Source of the DNA: Verrucosispora sioxanthis | GTDB lineage: Bacteria; Actinomycetota; Actinomycetes; Mycobacteriales; Micromonosporaceae | Assembly: GCF_010560025.1 (NCBI RefSeq) | Contig: NZ_SAIY01000002.1 | Location: 558,001 to 622,000, forward strand | Direction: 5' to 3' | DNA length: 64,000 bases | Part shown: positions 16,752-24,278 of the stretch, piece after piece | How the letters are laid out: each line of letters begins with the position of its first letter | Position numbering within the stretch: the first letter of the stretch is position 1 | The notes under the pieces: generated by a model | Told to the model about the DNA's origin: nothing | The model's database searches: none | What the model saw: only the letters and a program-made list of their open reading frames with translations | Position numbers and translations under genes: made by a program

Positions 16752-17685
16752 AGAGCGTGTTTGAGATGGAGTTGATCAGGTCCTGGTGAAGGTGCGGCGG
16801 GGTTGCCGGCGGGCGGGTTGGCCGCGGGTGATGCGGCGGGTGATGCCGGCGATGGCGGCCCAGCGGATGAGGGCTGCGGAGATGGCCGGGTGGCGCTCGT
16901 AGTCGCGGGCCAGGCGGCGGCAGGCGGTGAGCCAGGCCAGAGTCCGCTCGACCACCCACCGACGTGGGTGGACGGCGAAACCGCGCTGCTCAGCGGGTTT
17001 ACGGACGATCTCCAGGGTGGTGCGCAAGGTGTCGCGAGTCCGGTCGACCAGGCGGCCGGCGAAGCCCTGGTCGGCGTAGACATGCCGGATCGGGCTGATC
17101 ATGTAGGCGCCCAGCAGGGCGGTCTTGGCACCGTCGCGGTCCTGCCAACTCGCGGCGAGGACGGTGACGGCGACCAGCAGTCCCAGGGTGTCGGTGACGA
17201 TGAACCGCTTGCGGCCGTTGACCTTCTTCCCGGCGTCGTAGCCCCGACTGTCCCGACCCACGGTATCCGCGCCCTTCACCGTCTGCGAGTCGATGATCCC
17301 CGCCGACGGGTCCGGCTGACGGCCTTGCTGCACCCGCGCCTTGACCCGCAGCGTGGTCAGGAGCTTCTCGGTGACGCCGGCTTCTTCCCACCGGGTGAAG
17401 TACCAGTACACCGTCTGCCACGGCGGCAGATCCGCCGGCAGATAGCGCCACGGACACCCCGACCGCACCACGTACAAGATCGCGTTCACGATCTCCCGAC
17501 GCGGATGCTTCTCCCTGCGGCCGTCCGTGCTCGGCTCGGGCAACAACGGCTCGATCAGCGCCCACTGGGCGTCAGTCAGGTCCGAGGGGTAACCACGACG
17601 TGCAACCACCGCGCCACCCTGCCCGCCCCGGCAACAGATGTCACGCCGCCACACCTTCCACAACAGACCTTCTCAAACACGCTCT
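16752..17685. mobile_element. IS5-family insertion sequence (IS427-like), 934 bp
   Basis: Perfect 15-bp terminal inverted repeats (AGAGCGTGTTTGAGA at 16752-16766 and its complement at 17671-17685) enclose one transposase gene. No clear target duplication is visible in the flanks. The right end fuses into the open frame of the neighbouring cargo gene. Both ends and all catalytic residues look intact, so the element may still be active. Confidence 0.92.
16776..17609 (-). CDS. IS5-family DDE transposase
   Basis: 278 residues. The N-terminal DUF4096 domain (YPSDLTDAQWALIEPLLP, SGCPWRYLPADLPPWQTVYWYF) is followed by the DDE domain: first Asp in GIIDSQTVKGAD, second in VYADQGF, Glu in VVERTLAWL with the usual R-x-L spacing. 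It is one uninterrupted frame, so no programmed frameshift is needed. GTG 17609 gives the standard VVARRGYPSDLTD start; an extension to 17663 runs into the terminal repeat region. Confidence 0.93.
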   Translation of the reverse strand: MVARRGYPSDLTDAQWALIEPLLPEPSTDGRREKHPRREIVNAILYVVRSGCPWRYLPADLPPWQTVYWYFTRWEEAGVTEKLLTTLRVKARVQQGRQPDPSAGIIDSQTVKGADTVGRDSRGYDAGKKVNGRKRFIVTDTLGLLVAVTVLAASWQDRDGAKTALLGAYMISPIRHVYADQGFAGRLVDRTRDTLRTTLEIVRKPAEQRGFAVHPRRWVVERTLAWLTACRRLARDYERHPAISAALIRWAAIAGITRRITRGQPARRQPRRTFTRT

Positions 17686-18519
17686 GAGAACGTTGAGGCC
17701 ACTCTTGCGGAGGATGCCGCCGCCACGCACCTAGACCAGATCAACTTCGGCCTCCTTCTTGCGGCACACGTCCTTCTCGAAAATCCGATCGATGACGTAA
17801 CTGCTTCCGGTGTAAACGAGGTGGCCTCAGGCATAGCATTCACTTGCGCGTTCAGCGCAATACGCGCCGCAACCGTCGTCGCCGTTCATGGGTATTACAT
17901 AGACGCGCGAGCGCTCGTCCGAACGGTGTACGAATCTGCGGGCCTTGGGCGAATGCTGGCTAAATTGCCCGACAAGGCGGAGAAGTGGCTGGTCAAAGGT
18001 GACTGGTTCCCCGATAGGATTGTGCGTGACTACATCGAAGGCCAGACAACCCCCGTCAACGGCTCACCGTATCAGGCTTTCTACAAAATGTCGTCGGCAA
18101 ATTCCCATCCTACTGCAAAGACGTCTGCTTATCTCGTATTCGAGCCTGAATCAGTGAGGCTGAGGCCGAAACTGCATCCCCAGTTCAACGCCGACTACGC
18201 CATAAGGACGCTGCATGAAATCGCAGGAGTAACTCTCTTCACGTTGTTCGCTATGCGCAGGGCGATGGTCTCTCAGAATTTCCTACCTGAATGGTGGCTA
18301 CAGGGTCTCGCACAGCTGGCGAACGACGTATACGACGCAGATTGGTCACATTTAGAGCAAGACTGGAATGCGCACAACGAACGATACGCGGAACTCAACG
18401 CCTCCACCATCCCGTCCGAGCGGCTCGACGAATATTTGCGAATCCATCCGAACTCCTTTTTCAACATACAAAAGCGGCAGGCCGCAGAAGAAGAAGAAGA
18501 AGAAGAGGCGAGTGGCTGA
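17638..18519 (+). CDS. HEPN/DUF5677-like all-alpha protein, 5' end replaced by the insertion sequence
   Basis: 293 residues in the present frame, but the first 16 are encoded by the right end of the IS, so the native start has been lost or displaced. From residue 17 on it is helical and lower in GC. It contains LVRTVYESAGLGRML (95 on) and YKMSSANSHPTAK, in which K150-X6-H157 is an altered form of the R-X4-6-H ribonuclease motif of HEPN proteins. A (GAA)6GAG tract encodes a seven-glutamate tail. The convergent neighbour has the same motif layout. The function is unknown; a defence role would be inference. It could be a pseudogene or be read from within the IS. Confidence 0.6.
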   Translation: MSRRHTFHNRPSQTRSENVEATLAEDAAATHLDQINFGLLLAAHVLLENPIDDVTASGVNEVASGIAFTCAFSAIRAATVVAVHGYYIDARALVRTVYESAGLGRMLAKLPDKAEKWLVKGDWFPDRIVRDYIEGQTTPVNGSPYQAFYKMSSANSHPTAKTSAYLVFEPESVRLRPKLHPQFNADYAIRTLHEIAGVTLFTLFAMRRAMVSQNFLPEWWLQGLAQLANDVYDADWSHLEQDWNAHNERYAELNASTIPSERLDEYLRIHPNSFFNIQKRQAAEEEEEEEASG

Positions 18520-18540
18520 AATCTCGCCCGGTTAAATTCC

Positions 18541-19368
18541 CTATCGGATCGGCTTCAAGTGACGGCGCCGTAGGAGCCGGCAGGCCGACAGGAGTAGGAA
18601 GTAGGTAGCCTTCGCTGCGTTCACGAAGGCTTCGTCGTTGATGGTGAAGTTGACAAATGAGCCGCCGGGAATCTCTGCCTCCACCCTCCGCTTGCTACCG
18701 TTCATCAAGGCCCATCCGAGGCCATGCTCGTAGCCGGAGAGCAGACGCCACATCGCCTCCAACAACGGAGCGGACTCGCGCTGGTCCTTAACGAAGGTCA
18801 GCTTGGGCAGCTCCTGCACAACGTTGACCCTCTGCTGGACCTCGTTCCATCGTCGGCCGAGTGCAGCAGCTTCCTCGCGGTAGGTCTTCAACGACCCATG
18901 CGTGGCGTCCCACTGCTCACGCTCCACGATCAGCTTCGCAGCTTCAGGGAAAGCCTTGAAGGCAGCGCGGTGGTTACGCTGCTGGTAGTAGTCGTTGACC
19001 TCGCATCGAAGCCCTCGCGTCCGGCGCTCCCGCCCATCGTCCGGGTCGAGGATCCACGCGGCGTAAAAGGCCGTCTCGAAGGTAGGTCGCAGCAGGCTCC
19101 ACGGCGCCCAAAGCGTGGCGCCATGATGCTCCAGCAAGGCGAGTAGCGCCTGGTGGTTGTCCCTGGCAACACCCAGATATCGGTTAACCTCGATGTAGGT
19201 GCGAGACCCGGCGACCTGCGACTGGTCGAAGGCGCGGGCAGAGAGTACGTGGCGCGCCTCCAGAGAGGGCAAGCCGTCTATCGCCTGGAACTCCTGGTCA
19301 ATGAGCTGCCAATACAGGTGCAGGTTGTCCAGGTCCATCGTCTCGCCGGTGAGAACAGATTCACGCAC
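18541..19368 (-). CDS. HEPN/DUF5677-like all-alpha protein
   Basis: 275 residues, predicted helical, no signal or membrane segment. SLLRPTFETAFYAAWIL (residues 91-107) and WRLLSGYEHGLGW (R208-X6-H215) reproduce in order the two motifs of the convergent partner, and the second fits R-X4-6-H of HEPN ribonucleases. A basic C-terminus (RRRHLKPIR) ends the protein. GTG 19368 is chosen because TAACCT lies 7 bases upstream (leaderless). An ATG at 19338 is possible. The genes converge with a 21-base gap, so they have separate promoters. I do not recognise a characterised homologue. Confidence 0.65.
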   Translation of the reverse strand: MRESVLTGETMDLDNLHLYWQLIDQEFQAIDGLPSLEARHVLSARAFDQSQVAGSRTYIEVNRYLGVARDNHQALLALLEHHGATLWAPWSLLRPTFETAFYAAWILDPDDGRERRTRGLRCEVNDYYQQRNHRAAFKAFPEAAKLIVEREQWDATHGSLKTYREEAAALGRRWNEVQQRVNVVQELPKLTFVKDQRESAPLLEAMWRLLSGYEHGLGWALMNGSKRRVEAEIPGGSFVNFTINDEAFVNAAKATYFLLLSACRLLRRRHLKPIR

Positions 19369-19375
19369 GCCAAAC

Positions 19376-19381
19376 AGGTTA
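19376..19381 (-). promoter_or_regulatory. -10 element TAACCT for the island cargo gene
   Basis: On the minus strand TAACCT is followed by 7 bases and GTG 19368, the same leaderless spacing as at chromosomal genes here. The cargo gene is therefore probably expressed in this host. Confidence 0.5.
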
Positions 19382-19678
19382 GGTGCGGCTGGCCAATTCG
19401 CCTACCGCGTTACCAAGCCTGGACGTACCCGCAGCTGTCCTGCCATCCCACCACCCACGAACCGCAACCGTTCGGCAACTCCATCTCGGAGTCGTCTGGC
19501 CCCCGCCGGAGGCATGCCCTTCAATCGGCCGGCGCGCCGGCCGATGCCGGCGCTTGCGCCGCCAGCAGGCCGAGCGCGGCCGGCGCGGCCCGCTTGCGGG
19601 CCGCCTTGACGCCGCCAGACGGGCCGCCGACCCGCCCGATGTTTCGGCAACCGCGACGATGACGGAGGGAGTAGCAGC
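19382..19678. promoter_or_regulatory. Palindrome-rich control region upstream of xis-int
   Basis: About 300 bases with no credible gene, between the divergent cargo gene and xis. It holds a perfect 22-bp palindrome (19524-19545, centred on GGCGCGCC) and a 9-bp stem with a 2-base gap (19585-19593 with 19596-19604). These are candidate operator or excisionase-binding structures controlling xis-int. Confidence 0.5.
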
Positions 19679-19864
19679 ATGAGGGCTCGGACCATTGACC
19701 CGCTGTGGACGGCTGAGGACGTGTCGACGTTCCTCGGAGTGCCGGTGAACACCCTCTACCAGTGGCGTTACCGACGGGTGGGCCCTCGGGCGTCTCGTGT
19801 CGGTCGGCACCTGCGGTATGACCCTGCGGACGTTCGTGTCTGGTTCGCGAAGCCGGCGGGGTAA
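19679..19864 (+). CDS. xis: Excisionase-like helix-turn-helix protein
   Basis: 61 residues of the MerR-like excisionase/AlpA type: LWTAEDVSTFLGVPVNTLYQWRYRRVGPRASRVGRHLRYDPADVRVWF. A helix-turn-helix, a basic wing and a C-terminal VRVWF are typical of small Xis proteins that bend att DNA and steer integrase towards excision. GGAGGGAG 6-12 bases upstream fixes the ATG. The stop is 2 bases from the integrase start, so the two are co-translated. Confidence 0.85.
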   Translation: MRARTIDPLWTAEDVSTFLGVPVNTLYQWRYRRVGPRASRVGRHLRYDPADVRVWFAKPAG

Positions 19865-19866
19865 GG

Positions 19867-20985
19867 ATGAGCGTCAGAAGGCGGCCGAACCGAAAGTGGC
19901 GGGCTCGCATCCGGGACGCATCCGGTAGGCAGATCGCTCGGCATTTCGACCGGAAGTCGGACGCGGAGCGGTGGGAGGCATCCGCCAAGGCGGCCATCTC
20001 TCGCGGTGACTGGATCGACCCTGCTCGGGCTCGCGTCACGGTGGGCATCTGGGCGGCGCAGTGGATGGCGGCCCAGGTGCAACTCAAACCGACGACGCGC
20101 GCCCGGTACGAGGTGGCACTACGGCGGCAGGTGTTCCCGACGTGGGAGAACATTCCGCTCTCGGCAGTGTCGTACGCGGAGGTGGCCGCATGGGTGCAGC
20201 GGCTGACCGCGTCCGGCCTCGCTCCGGCAACGGTCCGGTACGCCCACCGGGTGCTGGCGCTGGTCCTGGCGCACGCTGTCCGGGACGGTCGAATGTCTCG
20301 GAATCCGGCAGAGAGCGTGCGGCTGCCTCGGGTGGTCAAGGAGGAACCGGTGTTCCTGGACCACGACCAGGTGGCGAAGCTCGCGGGGGCGTGCGGCCGG
20401 TACGGCCTGCTGGTGCGGTTCCTGGCCTACACCGGGCTGCGGTGGGGTGAGGCGTCGGCGCTGCGGGTGTCGCGGCTGGATCTGCTGCGGCGTCGGGTGA
20501 CGGTGGCGGTGGCGTTCGCGGAGGTTGGCGGCGAGCTGGTGGAGGGCACGCCGAAGAACCATCAGCGCCGCTCGGTGCCGATTCCGCGGTTCCTCGTTGA
20601 CGAGCTGGCCGCGCACGTCGCCGGGAAGCGCCGCGAGGATCTCGTGTTCACGGCTCCGAACGGCGGTCCGTTGCGCAACACCAACTACCGGCCTCGGGTC
20701 TTCGCGCCGGCTGCGGCCTCGGTCGGGCTGGGTGGGCTGACTCCGCACGATCTACGGCACACAGCGGCGAGTCTGGCCGTAGCGGCGGGCGCCAACGTCA
20801 AGGCGGTGCAGCGGATGCTCGGGCACGCCTCGGCGTCGATGACGTTGGACGTGTACGCCGGGCTGTTCGGTGACGACCTGGACGCGGTCGCCAATCGGCT
20901 GGACGAGGCGGTCGCTGCGCGGGATGCGGACCATTTGCGGACCGGCACCACCGGCGGCGGTCTGATCGACCTCGGGAAACGGTGA
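19867..20985 (+). CDS. int: Tyrosine recombinase/integrase of the island
   Basis: 372 residues. Arm-binding N-terminus, SAM-like core-binding domain (about 60-150), and catalytic domain with R in TGLRWGEASAL, K in TPKNHQRRSVPI, HDLRHTAAS, H in LGHASASM and nucleophile tyrosine in DVYAGLF, so all active residues are present. It reads into attR, and its last codons lie inside the attachment repeat, the usual arrangement for tRNA-targeting integrases. A complete Xis-Int pair and intact att sites suggest the island could still excise. Confidence 0.95.
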   Translation: MSVRRRPNRKWRARIRDASGRQIARHFDRKSDAERWEASAKAAISRGDWIDPARARVTVGIWAAQWMAAQVQLKPTTRARYEVALRRQVFPTWENIPLSAVSYAEVAAWVQRLTASGLAPATVRYAHRVLALVLAHAVRDGRMSRNPAESVRLPRVVKEEPVFLDHDQVAKLAGACGRYGLLVRFLAYTGLRWGEASALRVSRLDLLRRRVTVAVAFAEVGGELVEGTPKNHQRRSVPIPRFLVDELAAHVAGKRREDLVFTAPNGGPLRNTNYRPRVFAPAAASVGLGGLTPHDLRHTAASLAVAAGANVKAVQRMLGHASASMTLDVYAGLFGDDLDAVANRLDEAVAARDADHLRTGTTGGGLIDLGKR

Positions 20986-21051
20986 AGCCCAGGTCGATGA
21001 CCTGGGCTTGCGTACCGAGCCGCCTGACGGAATCGAACCGTCGACCTACGC
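20979..21051. repeat. attR of the tRNA-Thr island
   Basis: Right copy of the attachment repeat. It spans the end of int, the tRNA terminator hairpin and nucleotides 40-73 of the intact tRNA-Thr gene. The true crossover is probably in the tRNA part near the anticodon arm (known for tyrosine integrases of this type). Confidence 0.85.
20985..21009 (-). terminator. Terminator of tRNA-Thr
   Basis: A perfect 9-bp stem AAGCCCAGG/CCTGGGCTT with a 7-base loop, starting 9 bases after the tRNA 3' end on the minus strand. The same hairpin, with one loop change, is duplicated in attL at 16175-16199. Confidence 0.75.
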
Positions 21052-21090
21052 ATTACGAGTGCGTCGCTCTGCCGACTGAGCTAAGGCGGC
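21018..21090 (-). tRNA. tRNA-Thr(CGT)
   Basis: A complete 73-nt cloverleaf: acceptor GCCGCCT/AGGCGGC, D-arm GCTC...GAGC, anticodon arm ACGCA-CTCGTAA-TGCGT with anticodon CGT, variable AGGTC, T-arm GACGG-TTCGATT-CCGTC, discriminator U. CCA is not encoded. It reads ACG codons. It is the integration target of the adjacent island and is left intact by the integration. Confidence 0.97.
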
Positions 21091-21207
21091 AACGGTGGTC
21101 AAGTGTACGGCACGCACCGCTGCGGGGCCGAGCGGGATTGACCGCCGGGTCGAACGAACCGGACGCCCGGGGCGTTTCCGGGGTCGTCGGGTCACCCCGG
21201 CTCGCAC

Positions 21208-21213
21208 TACGCT
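21208..21213 (+). promoter_or_regulatory. -10 element TACGCT, leaderless start
   Basis: TACGCT followed by 7 bases and ATG 21221. An identical TACGCT-N7-ATG precedes the lipoprotein gene at 38699. Confidence 0.55.
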
Positions 21214-21220
21214 GCGGCGA

Positions 21221-23008
21221 ATGACCGACGATCACACCTCTCACGACGAACCGGGCGATGTCGGGCCGCCGTCCCGCGACCGGACGCCGCCGCCAGGGTC
21301 GTACGCCGGGGAGGCCGCCGGCGGTCGACAGGCTCGGCGGCCCCGCAGCACCGATCCGCTGGAGCTGGGCTTCACGCCCCGCAAGCCGGTGCCGTGGCTC
21401 GCGCCGTTCCTGCTGATCAGCACCGGCCTGCGGACGCTGCTGGCGATGCTGTTCGGTGCGTACCTGGACAAGCGGGAGCTCCAGAAGGCGCTGGACGCGG
21501 AGATCTCCCGGCAGGTGGGGCCGGACGGCGGGCTCTGGCTGGACTACGTGGCCGATCTGGGTGACGGGTTCGACGCCACCTATTCGGTGGCGTATCTGCT
21601 CGCCCAGCGGGAGATCACGGTGGACGGGCACCGGCTGCCCCGGGCACAGACCCTGGTGATGGGTGGCGACCAGGTCTACCCGTCGGCGGAGTACGCGGCG
21701 TACGAGGACCGGTGCAAGGGGCCGTACCAGGCGGCACTGCCGGCCACTCCGGCGGAGCAGCCGACGATCTTCGCGGTGCCCGGCAACCACGACTGGTACG
21801 ACGGGCTCACCGCGTTCCTGCGGCTGTTCGTCCGTACCCGGGACCGGCACTTCGGCGGCTGGTGTACCGGCCAGTCACGGTCGTACTTCGCGGTCGAGCT
21901 GCCGGCCGACTGGTGGCTGCTCGGCCTCGACGACCAGTCCGGCTCGTACGTCGACGACCCGCAGCTCACCTACTTCGACGCGGTGGCGAAGCGGCTCGGA
22001 CCGCAAAGTCGGGTGATCCTGGCGGTGCCGGCTCCGGCCTGGGTCAAGGCCGTCGACCGGCCCACCGCGTACGACTCGATCGACTACTTCATCCGCACCA
22101 TCGTCGCGCCCACCGGCGCCCAGGTTCGGCTGCTCATCTCCGGCGACCTGCACCACTACGCGCGGTACACCGGGCCGGACGGACGGCAGCTGGTCACCTC
22201 CGGCAGCGGCGGCGCCTACCTGTACCCGACGCACAAGCTGCCCGAGCGCATCCAGGTGCCACCGCCCGACACCCTGGCCCGCCGGTCCAGCCCGTCCCGG
22301 ACGTACGAGTTGGCGGGCCGCTACCCCGACGCCGCCCGCTCCCGCCGGTACGGCTGGGGAATCTTCGCCCGGCTGCCGCGCCGCAACCCGGGCTTCTCGA
22401 CGTTGCTGGGGGTGCTGCAAACCCTGCTGATGCTCTCCATGGCCGGGGTGGCCGATTTCCGGTCCGAGGCCTCCGAACAGCGGCTGTTCAGTGTGCCGCT
22501 GGTGATGATGGTGCTGGTCACGGTGCTCGCGGCGGCGATGTTCGCGAAACCGCCCAGTTCCAGCGGCAAGCGCCACGCCCGGCACTGGATCCTCGGCGTC
22601 GGGCACGGGCTGGCGCACGTCGGGCTGGCCGCCGCCGGCACCTGGGCCTGGCTCGCGCTGCCGTTCCACGACTGGTCCTGGCCGCTGCCCGCGGTGGCGG
22701 CGGCAGTGGTCTACCTGCCGGTGATCGGGTTGGTGGCCAGCCAGTTGGTGGCCGCGTACCTGCTGCTCGCGAGCGCCTTCGGGGTGAACGTCAACGAACT
22801 GTTCGCCGGGCAGGGCATCGAGGACGCCAAGGGCTTCGTCAGGATGCGCATCGATCCCGACGGCACCCTCACCCTCTACCCCATCGCCGTCGACCGGGTC
22901 GCCCGCGACTGGCGCATCAACCCCGACCAGTCCCCCGACTCCTCCTGGCTAACCCCCACCGCCCCGTTGATCCCCCGCCTGGCCGAACCCCCCATCACCC
23001 TCACCTGA
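21221..23008 (+). CDS. Membrane-associated metallophosphoesterase
   Basis: 595 residues. The calcineurin-type phosphoesterase motifs are present: MGGDQVYPSAEY (metal aspartate; the first GDxHG block is weak), AVPGNHDWYDG and LLISGDLHHYARY. After the catalytic domain come four hydrophobic helices (about residues 400-520) and a cytoplasmic tail. An N-terminal Pro/Asp-rich stretch precedes a hydrophobic WLAPFLLISTGLRTLLAMLF. The substrate is unknown; cell-surface or lipid-linked phosphates are possible. An upstream in-frame extension from 21095 overlaps the tRNA promoter region and is rejected in favour of the leaderless ATG. Confidence 0.88.
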   Translation: MTDDHTSHDEPGDVGPPSRDRTPPPGSYAGEAAGGRQARRPRSTDPLELGFTPRKPVPWLAPFLLISTGLRTLLAMLFGAYLDKRELQKALDAEISRQVGPDGGLWLDYVADLGDGFDATYSVAYLLAQREITVDGHRLPRAQTLVMGGDQVYPSAEYAAYEDRCKGPYQAALPATPAEQPTIFAVPGNHDWYDGLTAFLRLFVRTRDRHFGGWCTGQSRSYFAVELPADWWLLGLDDQSGSYVDDPQLTYFDAVAKRLGPQSRVILAVPAPAWVKAVDRPTAYDSIDYFIRTIVAPTGAQVRLLISGDLHHYARYTGPDGRQLVTSGSGGAYLYPTHKLPERIQVPPPDTLARRSSPSRTYELAGRYPDAARSRRYGWGIFARLPRRNPGFSTLLGVLQTLLMLSMAGVADFRSEASEQRLFSVPLVMMVLVTVLAAAMFAKPPSSSGKRHARHWILGVGHGLAHVGLAAAGTWAWLALPFHDWSWPLPAVAAAVVYLPVIGLVASQLVAAYLLLASAFGVNVNELFAGQGIEDAKGFVRMRIDPDGTLTLYPIAVDRVARDWRINPDQSPDSSWLTPTAPLIPRLAEPPITLT

Positions 23009-23024
23009 CCACCCCACCCATGCC

Positions 23025-23085
23025 GTTGATCATGAGGTTAGCGGCGATGTTGATCTCTGAAACTGCCGTTAACCTCATGATCAAC
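23025..23085. terminator. 21-bp stem at a convergent gene end
   Basis: Arms 23025-23045 and 23065-23085 pair at 20 of 21 positions around GTTGATCATGAGGTTA, with a 19-base loop. The arms are unusually AT-rich for this genome. A bidirectional terminator and probably one member of a dispersed intergenic repeat family. Confidence 0.7.
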
Positions 23086-23121
23086 GCGGACCGGCGGGGG
23101 GGGTGGAGTGGGTGGGGTGGG

Positions 23122-23952
23122 TTAGCGGGTGTCGTGGGCGCGGCGGGGGCCGCAGACGTCGGCGCGGGAGCACCTGGAGCGGGAGCCGTCGGCGTCGAGG
23201 CGGACGGTGACGGCGTCCCTCGGGACGCTGTGGCCGACCACGCGGCCGTCGCCGTCCGGCGTGGTGACCCGGGCGCCGATGGCCGGGGCGGATTCGGCGA
23301 ACTTCGCGTACAGGGGATGTTCGTACTTGAGGCAGCACATCAGCCGACCGCACGCGCCGGAGATGCGCAGCGGGTTGAGCGGAAGATCCTGGTCCTTGGC
23401 CATCCGGATGGTGACCGGCTCGAAGTCGTTGAGGAACGTGGCGCAGCACAGATCCCGCCCGCAGGAGCCGATGCCACCCTGCACCCGCGCGGAGTCGCGG
23501 GCCGAGAGCTGACGCAGCTCGACCCGGCAGTGCAGGGTCGCGCCGAGATCGCGGACCAGGGAGCGGAAGTCCACCCGGTGCGGGGCGGTGAAGTAGATCG
23601 TGCTGCGCTCGCCGGCGCCCTCGCCGTTGCCGAGCACGTGGTCGACCGCCACCACCTTCATCGGCAGTCCGTGCTCGCGGATCAGCCGCTTGGCCGCTAC
23701 CTTCGCCTCGGCCTTGCGCCGCCGCAGATCCTCGTCGCGCCGCAGGTCCTCCTCCTGCGCCAGCCCGGCCAGTCGGGGGAAGCCCGCGGTCTCCTCGGTA
23801 ACCCACTGGGCCGCCCACACGCACTCCGCCACCTCGGGACCGTCGTCGGTGGGTACCAGCACCTTGTCGCCCACCTGGGGGCGCAGCTCGCCTGGGTCGA
23901 GGTAGTAGAGACGCCCGTACCGCTGGAAGCTGACCGCGCAGAGCATGCCCAT
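23122..23952 (-). CDS. ricT: PSP1-domain protein, RicT/YaaT homologue
   Basis: 276 residues. The PSP1 C-terminal core has the cysteine cluster QGGIGSCGRDLCCATF and SGACGRLMCCLKYEHPLY, which in Bacillus YaaT/RicT takes part in an Fe-S-containing complex affecting RNase Y and sporulation. RicA and RicF are not nearby, so an equivalent role here is inference. Two ATG codons are close together; TAGGGT 6 bases before 23952 indicates a leaderless start there. It is followed by a three-gene YbaB/WXG operon read from the other side of a 330-base gap. Confidence 0.88.
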   Translation of the reverse strand: MGMLCAVSFQRYGRLYYLDPGELRPQVGDKVLVPTDDGPEVAECVWAAQWVTEETAGFPRLAGLAQEEDLRRDEDLRRRKAEAKVAAKRLIREHGLPMKVVAVDHVLGNGEGAGERSTIYFTAPHRVDFRSLVRDLGATLHCRVELRQLSARDSARVQGGIGSCGRDLCCATFLNDFEPVTIRMAKDQDLPLNPLRISGACGRLMCCLKYEHPLYAKFAESAPAIGARVTTPDGDGRVVGHSVPRDAVTVRLDADGSRSRCSRADVCGPRRAHDTR

Positions 23953-23958
23953 TGCCTC

Positions 23959-23964
23959 ACCCTA
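23959..23964 (-). promoter_or_regulatory. -10 element TAGGGT for ricT
   Basis: On the minus strand TAGGGT lies 6 bases before ATG 23952, the leaderless spacing seen across the window. Confidence 0.5.
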
Positions 23965-24278
23965 CGTCGCGGGGACGGAAATGCGCCGGGTCGACCGTGG
24001 GCGCCGTTGCCCCGGACCGCCGGCAGTCAGCCATCCATGATTGTCGACTCGACCGATGCCCGGCCCGGCCACCGGTCCGACGATGCTGCCCGGACGGCTG
24101 AAACCTGCGTCACGGGCGGGACAAGACCGGGCCGAAGGCGTTGAGTGGAGAGCAGACCTGCGGGGGGTGCAGGGAAGGTCACGGCGCCGCTGACGGGCCA
24201 TCTTCGAGAGGCCCGCGAGCGGCGCCGTGCGCCCTGTGCGGGCGCGGGTGCAGGCACCGGAGACGACGTGGGTGGACG

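Larger units (their letters stand above)
16169..21051. mobile_element. 4.8-kb integrative island in tRNA-Thr(CGT)
   Basis: Bounded by a 73-bp direct repeat (16169-16241 and 20979-21051; two mismatches; the inner 57 bp are identical), whose right copy covers the 3' half of an intact tRNA-Thr. It carries a tyrosine integrase next to the tRNA, an excisionase-like gene, two cargo genes for all-alpha proteins and an IS5-family insertion. No replication, conjugation or packaging gene is present, so it depends on a helper or has been reduced. Its base composition is lower in GC than the flanks, most clearly in the first cargo gene. Confidence 0.88.

Noticed and set aside
16169..21051. Prophage
   Set aside because: Only integrase and excisionase are phage-like; there are no capsid, tail, lysis or replication genes in 4.8 kb.
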